NCBI GenBank assembly: GCA_016707585.1
Contig: JADJHL010000011.1
Span: forward strand, 310,001 to 374,000
Length of the DNA stretch: 64,000 bases
From: Ignavibacteriales bacterium
GTDB lineage: Bacteria > Bacteroidota > Ignavibacteria > Ignavibacteriales > Ignavibacteriaceae
Reading direction: 5' to 3'
Shown here: piece by piece, positions 18,338-26,430 of the stretch
How positions within the stretch are numbered: position 1 is the stretch's first letter
Layout: the number at the start of each line of letters is the position of its first letter
Made by a program: the position numbers and the translations under genes
The notes under the pieces: model-generated
What the model saw: the letters and a program-made list of their open reading frames with translations, nothing else
The model's database searches: none
What the model was told of the DNA's origin: nothing

Positions 18338-19285
18338 ATGAAAAAAACTGCAGTAGTTGCTCTAGGAGGAAACGCGCTTCTTCGGGGAAATGAAATCGGC
18401 ACTATCCAGCAGCAAGAAAAAAACACTTACGATACTTGTATCAGTCTTTTAAATCTACTTAAAGAAGATTACAACATTGTAATTACTCACGGTAACGGAC
18501 CGCAAGTTGGAAATATTATGCTTCGCAATGAAGCAGGATATAACAATTACAAAATTCCTAAAATGCCTCTGGATATTTGTGTAGCTGATTCTCAAGGTGG
18601 AATCGGTTATATGATTGAACGCCAGATGATAAACATTTTGAAAGATTATAAAATCAAAAAAAATGTTGTAACTCTTGTTACGCAAGTTTTAGTTGATAAA
18701 CTTGATTCGGCATTTCAAAATCCAACAAAACCTGTTGGTGCTTTTTATCTTAAAGAGGAATCTGATCTTCTTGCAAGAGTAAACAATTTTGTGTTTAAAG
18801 AAGATCCTCGTAAACGTGGCTGGAGAAGAGTTGTTCCATCACCACAGCCACAGGATATTTTAAATAAAAAAGTAATTAAAGATCTTGTTAATAAAGGCAA
18901 TATAGTTATTGCTTCAGGTGGCGGTGGAGTGCCTGTATACCGTGGTGAAGATAATAGACTATATGGAGTTGAAGCAGTGATTGATAAAGATCATGCATCT
19001 GCTTTACTTGCGCAGGAAATTGGCGCAGAAGCATTTTACATTCTTACAGATGTTCCTAAAGTTTGTTTAAGATTTAATAAACCAGATCAAAAAGCTTTGG
19101 ATGTAATTACTGCAGATGAAGCACAAAAATATTTTGATGATGGAGAATTTGCTGCAGGTAGTATGGGCCCAAAAATTCTTGCTGCAATAAAATTTGTAAG
19201 AGGTGGCGGAAAAGAAACTGTTATTACTGATTCAACAATGCTTGGTAATCACGAAGGTGGAACGAGGATAGTTAGTAGTAAGTAG
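18338..19285 (+). CDS. arcC: Carbamate kinase
   Basis: The 315-residue protein is an amino-acid-kinase-fold enzyme. It has ALGGNALLRG at the N-terminus, THGNGPQVGN (substrate loop), VASGGGGVPVY-like IASGGGGVPV, DKDHASALLA and the C-terminal AAGSMGPKILAA. It interconverts carbamoyl phosphate plus ADP with carbamate plus ATP. Ornithine carbamoyltransferase follows 104 bases downstream on the same strand, so the pair could make ATP from citrulline. Arginine deiminase (arcA) and an arginine/ornithine exchanger are absent from the window. No clear Shine-Dalgarno is seen. Confidence 0.93.
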   Translation: MKKTAVVALGGNALLRGNEIGTIQQQEKNTYDTCISLLNLLKEDYNIVITHGNGPQVGNIMLRNEAGYNNYKIPKMPLDICVADSQGGIGYMIERQMINILKDYKIKKNVVTLVTQVLVDKLDSAFQNPTKPVGAFYLKEESDLLARVNNFVFKEDPRKRGWRRVVPSPQPQDILNKKVIKDLVNKGNIVIASGGGGVPVYRGEDNRLYGVEAVIDKDHASALLAQEIGAEAFYILTDVPKVCLRFNKPDQKALDVITADEAQKYFDDGEFAAGSMGPKILAAIKFVRGGGKETVITDSTMLGNHEGGTRIVSSK

Positions 19286-19322
19286 TTTTTTGTTTGTAGT
19301 TATTATTTAGATTTTTCTTGAA

Positions 19323-19342
19323 CCTGCCTACCGGCAGGCAGG
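19323..19342. repeat. GC-rich palindrome (CCTGCCT...AGGCAGG type)
   Basis: A 20-bp GC-rich imperfect palindrome, CCTGCCTACCGGCAGGCAGG, lies in otherwise AT-rich DNA between arcC and the carbamoyltransferase gene. It is related to the palindromes nested at 2856-2875 and 23486-23506. Flanking TTGAACC repeats surround it. Confidence 0.7.
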
Positions 19343-19389
19343 CTTGAACCTTAACTTGAACTTAAACTTATAAAAAAATAGGAGTTATT

Positions 19390-20322
19390 ATGGCAGTTAA
19401 CATGAAAGGCAAAGATTTAATTTCTATTGCTGATCTTACCGTTGAAGAAATTTATGAGATTTTTGATATGAGCAAATCTCTTAAAGAAAAAAAATATACA
19501 GGTGAACCACATCGTTTACTTGAAGGTAAAACACTTGGAATGATATTTACTAAACGTTCAACAAGAACAAGAGTTTCTTTTGAGGTTGGCATTTATCAAC
19601 TTGGCGGAATTGGTTTATATTTTGGTCCAAATGATTTGCAGCTTGGAACAAGCGAAAGTATTGAAGACACTGCAAAAGTTCTTGCAAGATACTTAGATGG
19701 AATTATGATTCGTACATTTGCACATAGCGATGTTACAAATCTTGCTAAGTACGCAAACATTCCGGTTATAAATGGATTAACCGATCTTCTTCATCCTTGC
19801 CAGGTTTTAACAGATTTATTTACTGTGCTTGAAAAGAAAAGAAAACTACAAGGATTAAAACTTGCTTACATTGGTGATGGAAACAATATGGCTCACAGCT
19901 TATTAAATGGCTGCTCAAAAGTGGGAATGAATATTGCGATTGCTTCACCATCAGGCTACAAACCTGAAAAAGAAATTGTTGAGAACGCTAAAAAGTTTGC
20001 AAAATATATGGGCAGCAAAGTTGAGATACTTGAAGATCCTGTTGCGGCAGTTAAAAATGCAGATATTGTTTATACTGATGTTTGGGCAAGTATGGGTCAG
20101 GAAGCTGAAGCTGCTGAACGCAGAAAGAAATTTATGAAGTACCAGGTAAATCCAAAGTTAGTTAAGAATGCAAAAGAGGATTATTTATTTATGCATTGTT
20201 TACCTGCACATCGCGGAGATGAAGTTGTAAACGATGTTGCAGATTCTATAAACTCAGTAATTTTTGATGAAGCGGAAAATAGATTGCATGTTCAGAAGGC
20301 AATAATGGCTTTGGTAATGTAA
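19390..20322 (+). CDS. argF: Ornithine carbamoyltransferase
   Basis: The 310-residue protein has the carbamoyl-phosphate motif STRTRVSFE, the IRTFAH loop, HPCQVLTD and the ornithine-binding HCLPAHRGDEV. It transfers carbamoyl to ornithine giving citrulline, or runs in reverse. Start: ATG at 19390 after AGGAG (spacing 6). A second Met at residue 4 is less well placed. Position behind carbamate kinase suggests a catabolic role, but sequence alone does not separate ArgF (biosynthetic) from ArcB (catabolic). A terminator-like hairpin follows. Confidence 0.92.
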   Translation: MAVNMKGKDLISIADLTVEEIYEIFDMSKSLKEKKYTGEPHRLLEGKTLGMIFTKRSTRTRVSFEVGIYQLGGIGLYFGPNDLQLGTSESIEDTAKVLARYLDGIMIRTFAHSDVTNLAKYANIPVINGLTDLLHPCQVLTDLFTVLEKKRKLQGLKLAYIGDGNNMAHSLLNGCSKVGMNIAIASPSGYKPEKEIVENAKKFAKYMGSKVEILEDPVAAVKNADIVYTDVWASMGQEAEAAERRKKFMKYQVNPKLVKNAKEDYLFMHCLPAHRGDEVVNDVADSINSVIFDEAENRLHVQKAIMALVM

Positions 20323-20332
20323 TAACATTGAT

Positions 20333-20365
20333 AAAGATGACATCTTTTAAAAAGATGTCATCTTT
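20333..20365. terminator. Bidirectional terminator, copy 1 of a repeated hairpin
   Basis: A 16-bp-arm inverted repeat, AAAGATGACATCTTTT and its complement, lies between convergent genes, with A/T runs at both ends. The same hairpin core occurs at 21777 and 62305. Confidence 0.8.
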
Positions 20366-20375
20366 CATTTAAAAA

Positions 20376-20858
20376 TTACTCATCAATCTTCACTTCAAAA
20401 TTTACAATCTCATAACCTTTATAAGTTTCATAAGCTGCAAAGATTACTCCACACAAAACAGAAACCATTCCAAGTAAAAAAAGAACAGTTACAATTGTAT
20501 TTAATTTTGTTAGTTCAAGTAAAAATCCAAACCCAATTGATAGGGAAGTAAGCACGAACAAAGCGACAGCAACTGTATAGCACAAAACAGCATTTCTTAC
20601 AAGTCCAACCCTATAAACAAGTTTTGAAATCTGCATAGAAATACTTTGAAGTCGCTGATTTTCCTGATAATTAAAATCCTTATCCTCTGTTGCTTTATGA
20701 ATTGCTTTTCGGCGTTCTTCATTAAGTAAACGAATTCTGTTAACTACAAGTGAATACTTATTATTCATACCAAGTAATAAAAGTCCGCACGCAGAAATCA
20801 TAATTCCAGGTGCAAGCATCAATTGAATAATCTCAACAATGGAAGTAATGTTTGGCAT
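20376..20858 (-). CDS. DUF2721 family membrane protein
   Basis: A 160-residue protein from MPNITSIVEI. It has an N-terminal helix (~10-30, LAPGIMISACGLLLLG), a charged cytoplasmic loop with NRIRLLNEERR, and two strong C-terminal membrane helices (~85-110 and ~115-140). This is the DUF2721 layout; function is unknown. The ATG at 20858 is preferred to an upstream one at 20924, which would run the frame back into the M48 gene. It lies 10 bases downstream of the M48 protease stop, so the two are probably co-transcribed. Confidence 0.75.
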   Translation of the reverse strand: MPNITSIVEIIQLMLAPGIMISACGLLLLGMNNKYSLVVNRIRLLNEERRKAIHKATEDKDFNYQENQRLQSISMQISKLVYRVGLVRNAVLCYTVAVALFVLTSLSIGFGFLLELTKLNTIVTVLFLLGMVSVLCGVIFAAYETYKGYEIVNFEVKIDE

Positions 20859-20868
20859 AATTTTAAAC

Positions 20869-21675
20869 TTATTTTTTATTGTAATACTGTAATGCTTCAG
20901 GTAAAAGTTTTTTAATATTAGCAATTCTTGTTTCGTTTGATGGGTGAGTGCTTAACCATTCTGGTGGAGCTCCACCGCCGCTGTTAGCAGCCATCCTTGT
21001 CCAAAAATCAACAGCAGCATTTGGATCATATCCAGCCATTGCCATAAAAATTAATCCAAGATGATCCGCTTCACTTTCGTGCGTTCTGCTGAATGGTAAC
21101 ATAATACCAACTGTTGTTCCAACTCCGTATGCAGCCATAAAAATATTTTGAGTTGTTTCCGGTTCATCCTGCAAAGCAACTGATAAAGCAACGCCTCCAA
21201 GTTGTTGCAATAGACCCTGACTCATTCTTTCACCGCCATGTTGTGCAATAGCATGAGCAATTTCATGACCCATAACAACAGCTAAACCAGTTTCATCTTT
21301 TGTGATAGGAAGAATTCCAGTATAAACAACAACTTTACCGCCTGGCATGCACCATGCATTTACTTCTTCACTTTCAACAACATTAAATTCCCAGGCATAA
21401 CCTTCAAGTTCTTTAGAAAGATTTTTCTGTGCAAAGTAAGTTTCAACAGCTTTTTGGATTTTTACGCCAACTCTTTTTACTACATCAACATCAGTTTTAT
21501 TTGAGCTGAGCTTATTTGTTTTTATAAACTCGCCATACTGTGCAAAACTCATTGAGTTCATTTCACTTGCAGGAATCAAACTTAACTGAGATCTTCCTGT
21601 AATTGGTACAGTACTGCAGTAGTAAACAGTAAGCGCCAGTAAAATTATTGGTACAAATATTTTTAATAGTTTCAT
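20869..21675 (-). CDS. M48-family zinc metalloprotease, exported
   Basis: The 268-residue protein starts with a signal/anchor segment (residues 4-20) and a possible lipobox Cys20. The HEIAH zinc motif gives H137, E138 and H141, with the third ligand in THESEADHLG. The WCMPGGKVVVYTG strand before it is typical of LoiP/YcaL/BepA-like periplasmic proteases that act on outer-membrane assembly intermediates. The lipobox is not ideal (TVYYC), so lipidation is uncertain. Operon with the DUF2721 gene. Confidence 0.88.
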   Translation of the reverse strand: MKLLKIFVPIILLALTVYYCSTVPITGRSQLSLIPASEMNSMSFAQYGEFIKTNKLSSNKTDVDVVKRVGVKIQKAVETYFAQKNLSKELEGYAWEFNVVESEEVNAWCMPGGKVVVYTGILPITKDETGLAVVMGHEIAHAIAQHGGERMSQGLLQQLGGVALSVALQDEPETTQNIFMAAYGVGTTVGIMLPFSRTHESEADHLGLIFMAMAGYDPNAAVDFWTRMAANSGGGAPPEWLSTHPSNETRIANIKKLLPEALQYYNKK

Positions 21676-21776
21676 TATGCCCTCGTATATGTTAACATTT
21701 TTGTATGATGAAATATATAAAATTTTTATGATGAAAGGGGAGAATAATCTGGTAGCTTTTAGATAAGTATTTGAAT

Positions 21777-21809
21777 AAAGATGACATCTTTTTAAAAGAT
21801 GTCATCTTT
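21777..21809 (-). terminator. Terminator, copy 2 of the repeated hairpin
   Basis: The hairpin AAAGATGACATCTTTT...AAGATGTCATCTTT lies 9 bases past the TrpB2 stop codon. It is near identical to copies at 20333 and 62305. Confidence 0.8.
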
Positions 21810-21818
21810 AAATTATGT

Positions 21819-23186
21819 CTAAACTGCAACAGGAGTATCAAGTTCCCCTAATGCAGAGTATAGTTGTTCATCAGTTAACTCATGATTGCTAAGTTTACCA
21901 TTAAAATAATCTTGATATGCTGCCATATCAAAATATCCGTGGCCACTGAGATTAAACAATATAGTTTTTTGCTTTCCTTCAATCTTGGCTTTATCTGCTT
22001 CACGAATTACCTGTGCAATTGCATGTGTAGATTCCGGCGCAGCTATTATTCCTTCTGTTTGCGCAAACTTAACTCCCGCTTCAAAACATTCAAGCTGCTG
22101 AACTGCTGATGCTTCAATTAATTTATCTTTTAATAGTTGGCTGATGATAGCTCCGGCTCCATGATAACGCAATCCACCAGCATGAATAGATGGTGGAACG
22201 AATGTATGACCAAGTGTGTACATTGGAATAAGCGGAGTTAATCCAACTGTATCACCAAAATCGTATCTGAATTCTCCTTTAGTAAGCTTGGGACATGATG
22301 CAGGTTCAACAGCAATACATCGAACATTTTTGCCTTCCTGGAAATTGTAACGTAAAAAGGGAAATGCGATTCCCGCAAAGTTTGATCCGCCGCCAAATGG
22401 CGCAACAACAATATCAGGAAAATCTCCTGTCATCTCCAATTGAGTTATTGCTTCCTGCCCAATTACAGTCTGATGAAGCAGAACATGATTTAACACACTT
22501 CCCAAAGCATAATTAATTCCATCAGTTGTTGCTGCACGTTCAACTGCTTCAGAAATTGCAATTCCCAAACTGCCGGGTGAATCTGGATCTTGTTCTAAAA
22601 TCGATCGACCTGAATTTGTATTTCTACTCGGAGAAGCGATAACGGTTGCACCCCACGTATTCATCATAATTTTTCTATAAGGTTTCTGGTCATAGCTTAC
22701 CTTTACCATATAAATCTCGCAGCTTAATCCAAATTTTTGACAAGCAAAACTTAGAGCACTGCCCCATTGACCTGCACCGGTTTCAGTTGTTAATCCTTTT
22801 GCGCCTTCCATCTTATTATAAAATGCTTGAGCAATTGCTGTGTTTGGTTTGTGTGATCCTGCCGGACTAACACCTTCGTACTTATAATAAATTTTTGCCG
22901 GAGTATCTAAAAGTTTTTCTAATTCAAATGCGCGGTAAAGCGGAGTTGGACGATAAAGTTTATAAATTTTTCTCACTTCATCTGGAATCTCAATATATCT
23001 TACCTGTGTAACTTCCTGCTTGATTAATTCCATTGGAAATAATGCTGCAAGATCCTGCGGGCCAATTGGCTGCTTTGTTCCCGGATGAAGAGGCGGAAGC
23101 ATTGGATTTGGCATATCAGCCTGAATGTTATAATAGTTTTGTGGCATTTCTGATTCGTTTAACAGAATTTTTTTTGATGCACTCAT
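21819..23186 (-). CDS. TrpB2-type tryptophan synthase beta chain-like protein
   Basis: The 455-residue PLP enzyme belongs to the longer TrpB2 clade: an extended N-terminus (MPNPMLPPLHPG), YRPTPLYRA, PLP lysine K113 in GSHKPNTA, TTETGAGQWGSA, and a phosphate-binding GGGSNFAG. It would condense indole with serine to tryptophan. No trpA lies beside it, as is common for TrpB2, where roles as indole-salvage or serine deaminase-like enzymes have been proposed. ATG at 23186 with GGAG 9 bases upstream. The repeated terminator hairpin follows. Confidence 0.88.
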   Translation of the reverse strand: MSASKKILLNESEMPQNYYNIQADMPNPMLPPLHPGTKQPIGPQDLAALFPMELIKQEVTQVRYIEIPDEVRKIYKLYRPTPLYRAFELEKLLDTPAKIYYKYEGVSPAGSHKPNTAIAQAFYNKMEGAKGLTTETGAGQWGSALSFACQKFGLSCEIYMVKVSYDQKPYRKIMMNTWGATVIASPSRNTNSGRSILEQDPDSPGSLGIAISEAVERAATTDGINYALGSVLNHVLLHQTVIGQEAITQLEMTGDFPDIVVAPFGGGSNFAGIAFPFLRYNFQEGKNVRCIAVEPASCPKLTKGEFRYDFGDTVGLTPLIPMYTLGHTFVPPSIHAGGLRYHGAGAIISQLLKDKLIEASAVQQLECFEAGVKFAQTEGIIAAPESTHAIAQVIREADKAKIEGKQKTILFNLSGHGYFDMAAYQDYFNGKLSNHELTDEQLYSALGELDTPVAV

Positions 23187-23434
23187 AGAGCACTCCTTTT
23201 AAGATTAAATAAATGAATAAATAATTAGTGATTAACTAATTTTTAAAAAGATTGTACGGATTTTGAGAATATGTAAAAGATTAGCGGCGCCAAGGCCAAG
23301 TATGACTAGCAGAAAAAGAGAAGTTGTTATATGTAAGTTTTTTGTTCAAGATTTTTTTGTTTCAATTTCTAGTGCAAGATAGAATTTGATGTTTCTAATG
23401 TCAATAGAGTAATAAAAATGTAATATTAGAGTGT
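23187..23434. other. AT-rich intergenic region upstream of trpB2
   Basis: No open frame or recognisable RNA is seen. A short GC-rich island GCGGCGCCAAGGCC stands near 23284-23298. The region presumably carries the trpB2 promoter. Confidence 0.4.
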
Positions 23435-23522
23435 GTCATTCCCGCGTAGGCGGGAATCTATTTATATAACTGAGATGGGTTCCCGCCTGCTGCCGGCTAA
23501 GGCAGGTTTTCACGGGAATGAC
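23435..23522. repeat. GTCATTCCCG palindromic element with nested palindrome
   Basis: Arms GTCATTCCCGCGTAGGCGGG and ...CACGGGAATGAC form the same element as 3864-3927. The right-hand hairpin is interrupted by an inserted GC-rich palindrome at 23486-23506 (CCTGCTGCCGG...AAGGCAGG). It lies upstream of ychF. Confidence 0.75.
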
Positions 23523-23610
23523 TTTCGTTTTTTACAACAACTAAATCCTAATACAAGCTAAACTTTGTATATTTGTATATAATCATTAAGAATTTTAACC
23601 AGAGGAATAA

Positions 23611-24693
23611 ATGCAAATAGGAATTGTTGGACTGCCATTTACAGGAAAATCAACTCTCTTTCAAACAATAACAAAAACTTTACTTGATCCAAACGAACTT
23701 TCGAAATCTGAAGCACATCAGGCAATGATTAAGGTGCCGGATGCAAGGTTAGATAAATTGACTGAAATGTTTGTTCCAAAGAAAAAAGTTAATGCTACAA
23801 TTGAAGTTGTTGATGTTGTTGGATTGCAAAAAGGTGATTCAGGCTCAACACAGTTTACAGGAAATTTTTTAGGCAAGGTAAAAACAAATGATGCGCTCGT
23901 TCAGGTTGTACGATTATTTGAGAATGAAACTGTTCCTCATCCGGATGGCTCAATAAATATGATGCGCGATATAAATTCATTTGAAACAGAATTTATTTTA
24001 TCTGATTTAGCAATTCTTGAAAAAAGATTAGAGACTATTAAGAAGCAAATATTAAAAACTCAGGATGAAAATCTTAAACGTGAATTACCTGTACTTGAAA
24101 AATGTTATGAAATTCTGCAGACTGAAAAACCATTACGCGATGCAAATCTTAATAAAGATGAATTGCATATTTTAAAAACTTATCAGTTGCTTTCTGTTAA
24201 GCCAATGCTTATCGCTTTAAACTTTGGTGAATCACAAATAAAAGATACCGGAAAATATTTAGAAGAACTTGTAAAAAATAAACTTGGACCAAATACAAAA
24301 GCTCTTTCATTCTTTGGGCAGATAGAAAAAGAAATGGCTGATCTTCCTGAAGAAGATGCAAGCGTATTTATGAGTGATTACGGAATTACTGAATCTGCTT
24401 TGGATAAGTTGATCAGAGAAGCCTATGATTTACTTGGACTTCAATCATTCCTAACTGCCGGCGAAGATGAATGCCGTGCGTGGACAATTAAAAAAGGAAT
24501 GACAGCACAGGAAGCTGCAGGAGAAATTCATACAGATTTTTTCAAAAAGTTCATTCGTGCAGAAGTAGTGTCCTACGATGATTTTATTGAAACAGGTTCA
24601 TTCGCCAAAGCAAAAGAGCTTGGCAAATGGCGACTTGAAGGAAAAGAATATATTGTTAAAGACGGAGACATAATTTCTGTAAGGCATAGTTAG
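23611..24693 (+). CDS. ychF: YchF/OLA1-type ATPase
   Basis: The 360-residue protein has a P-loop GLPFTGKSTLF in place of the common GLPNVGKS. It also has VDVVGL as the switch region, a coiled-coil insert (~130-195), a TGS-like C-terminus (AWTIKKGMTAQEAAGEIHTDF) and the YxDF-related segment ending DGDIISVRHS. YchF proteins are ribosome-associated, prefer ATP over GTP, and act in stress response. ATG at 23611 follows AGAGGA. The last 24 bases of the gene and the next two are repeated at 25706-25731, downstream of the next gene, which suggests an insertion at its 3' end. Confidence 0.9.
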   Translation: MQIGIVGLPFTGKSTLFQTITKTLLDPNELSKSEAHQAMIKVPDARLDKLTEMFVPKKKVNATIEVVDVVGLQKGDSGSTQFTGNFLGKVKTNDALVQVVRLFENETVPHPDGSINMMRDINSFETEFILSDLAILEKRLETIKKQILKTQDENLKRELPVLEKCYEILQTEKPLRDANLNKDELHILKTYQLLSVKPMLIALNFGESQIKDTGKYLEELVKNKLGPNTKALSFFGQIEKEMADLPEEDASVFMSDYGITESALDKLIREAYDLLGLQSFLTAGEDECRAWTIKKGMTAQEAAGEIHTDFFKKFIRAEVVSYDDFIETGSFAKAKELGKWRLEGKEYIVKDGDIISVRHS

Positions 24694-24695
24694 AA
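24670..24695 (+). repeat. Direct repeat, copy 1 (3' end of ychF)
   Basis: This 26-base stretch, covering the last codons and stop of ychF, recurs at 25706-25731 with one mismatch (A at 24688, G at 25724). The two copies are 1036 bases apart and bracket the RhuM-Fic gene. Confidence 0.9.
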
Positions 24696-24713
24696 AAATC
24701 TTAAAGAAATCCT

Positions 24714-25709
24714 ATGAAGGAAAAATCAAACGGCGAAATAGTAATTTATAAAGCTGCTGATGGTTCAGCACAGCTTGATGTTAGGCTTGAAGAAGAAACC
24801 GTTTGGTTAACTCAAGCACAGCTGATTATTTTGTTCCAAACTACCAAGCAAAATATCAGTTTACATATTAATCATATTTTTAAAGAAGGAGAACTATCTC
24901 AAAGTTCAGTTGTCAAGGAATACTTGACAACTGCATCGGATGGTAAAGTATATAAAGTTAAGGCTTATAATCTTGATGTAATTATATCAGTTGGATACAG
25001 GGTTAAATCTAAAAGAGGAACGCAGTTTAGAATTTGGGCAAATAAGATCCTGAAAGATTATATTGTAAAAGGTTATTCACTAAATGAAAAAAGATTAAAA
25101 GAACAAACTGAAAAAATTCAAGAACTAGAAAAAACGCTCGAAATATTTTCAAATGTTGTTGGCCGTTACCAGTTAAAACAAGATGAATTTTCGGGAATTC
25201 TGAAGGTTATATCTGATTATGCTTTTGGATTAAAGGTTCTGGATGATTATGATAATCAAAAGCTTGAAGTTAAAGTAGTATCAAGAAAAAAATCTTATAA
25301 AATCAATTATCAAAAGGCAATAAAAGTAATTGAAAAAATGAAAGAACAGTTTAATAGCTCTCAACTTTTTGGTAGAGAAAAAGATGAGTCTTTTAAGGGA
25401 ACTGTATCAACTATTTATCAAACCTTTAATGGTAAAGAACTATATCCAAGTATTGAAGAAAAAGCTGCACATTTACTATACTTTACAATTAAGAACCATT
25501 CTTTTGTGGATGGTAATAAGCGTATTGCAGCCGCATTGTTTTTATGGTTTTTAAATATGAATAATTACCTGTATCTATTAAACGGAAGAAAGAGGATTGC
25601 TGATAACGCACTAGTGGCAATGTGTTTGTTAATTGCAGAGAGCAAACCTAAAGAAAAAGATATGATAGTTAAGGTGCTTGTAAATCTTATAAATAAAAAT
25701 AATTTATAA
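24714..25709 (+). CDS. RhuM-Fic/DOC fusion protein
   Basis: The 331-residue protein has an N-terminal RhuM-type domain (~5-145: LEEETVWLTQAQLIILFQTTKQNIS, a helix-turn-helix-like region, and LDVIISVGYRVKS), a coiled-coil linker (~122-145) and a C-terminal Fic domain with the motif H262-S-F-V-D-G-N-K-R270. The Lys where many AMP-transferring Fic proteins have Gly or a second motif residue recalls Doc, which phosphorylates EF-Tu. Whether this protein transfers AMP or phosphate is unknown. No PHD/antitoxin-like partner is adjacent. The gene is bracketed by direct repeats of the ychF 3' end, pointing to recent acquisition. Confidence 0.85.
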   Translation: MKEKSNGEIVIYKAADGSAQLDVRLEEETVWLTQAQLIILFQTTKQNISLHINHIFKEGELSQSSVVKEYLTTASDGKVYKVKAYNLDVIISVGYRVKSKRGTQFRIWANKILKDYIVKGYSLNEKRLKEQTEKIQELEKTLEIFSNVVGRYQLKQDEFSGILKVISDYAFGLKVLDDYDNQKLEVKVVSRKKSYKINYQKAIKVIEKMKEQFNSSQLFGREKDESFKGTVSTIYQTFNGKELYPSIEEKAAHLLYFTIKNHSFVDGNKRIAAALFLWFLNMNNYLYLLNGRKRIADNALVAMCLLIAESKPKEKDMIVKVLVNLINKNNL

Positions 25710-25731
25710 TTTCTGTAAGGCATGGTTAGAA
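25706..25731 (+). repeat. Direct repeat, copy 2 of the ychF 3' end
   Basis: This copy matches 25 of 26 bases of 24670-24695. In the ychF reading frame it would still encode IISVRHG and a stop, so it looks like the displaced original or duplicated end of ychF. The next gene's ATG (25722) lies inside it. Confidence 0.9.
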
Positions 25732-26387
25732 TGAATATTATGAAAAATATTTGGAGAATATTTTGGAAGAATATTGAAAGAATAGGATTAGTCACTTCAA
25801 TATTATTTTCAATGATTGCTCTATTTATTTCCGTTAGAAGTTGCAGTGACTCCGGAGAAGCTTTAGAAATATCAAAGAAAGAATTTGAGTCCAAAAGGTT
25901 GTTGGTTTTACAATCTAACCCATCTAATATGTTACCTGGTTTTGAATTTAGCTCTTTTGATCCAAATCAAAAACTTCAACGATTAAATATTGAGTTGCCA
26001 CAAAACATTTATAAAGAGGAGATATTTGTAGGACCTCCTGATTTCCATTTCTCATTGGCTGAAATACAAGATAATTTATTAACCTATATTCAAAAATCCA
26101 TTCCTAGCGAAATGGAAAAAAAACCATTGTTAATACGAAGTATCTTAATTCCTATTATTATAAAATCAAATTTCGTTTTTGCGGGTGAATTTTTGTGGGA
26201 TAGTTCAGTTTATAATTTAGAATTCAGCTATCAACTAGATAACTTGAACAATATGGGATCATATATTGAGTGTAAAAGCCTAATTTTTGTTAACAGATTG
26301 AATGAAGAACATGATCACAAAGACATGCTATCTAGATTATCGAATATATGTGAAAGTAATCTAAAGAGTTCCTTAAGAAGTAATTAA
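25722..26387 (+). CDS. Uncharacterised single-pass membrane protein
   Basis: Not recognised. The 221 residues start with a short basic segment, then one membrane helix (~20-40, IGLVTSILFSMIALFISV) and a ~180-residue soluble part without Cys clusters or obvious catalytic motif. The N-in orientation implied by the basic residues would put the C-terminal part outside the cytoplasm. Possible starts are ATG at 25722 (within the repeat), 25731 and 25740; none has a strong ribosome site. It may have been the direct downstream neighbour of ychF before the RhuM-Fic insertion. Confidence 0.6.
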   Translation: MVRMNIMKNIWRIFWKNIERIGLVTSILFSMIALFISVRSCSDSGEALEISKKEFESKRLLVLQSNPSNMLPGFEFSSFDPNQKLQRLNIELPQNIYKEEIFVGPPDFHFSLAEIQDNLLTYIQKSIPSEMEKKPLLIRSILIPIIIKSNFVFAGEFLWDSSVYNLEFSYQLDNLNNMGSYIECKSLIFVNRLNEEHDHKDMLSRLSNICESNLKSSLRSN

Positions 26388-26397
26388 TGATTATATG

Positions 26398-26425
26398 CTG
26401 CCACCTATTCAGATGGCAGCTTTAA
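26398..26425. terminator. Bidirectional hairpin between convergent genes
   Basis: The stem GCTGCCA...TGGCAGC (26398-26404/26414-26420) is followed by TTTAATAAA. It sits between the converging membrane-protein gene and the S9 peptidase. Confidence 0.6.
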
Positions 26426-26430
26426 TAAAC

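Noticed and set aside
24670..25731. Prophage or integrative element with att sites
   Set aside because: Direct repeats exist but the unit contains no integrase, phage gene or tRNA, so only the insertion itself is claimed.
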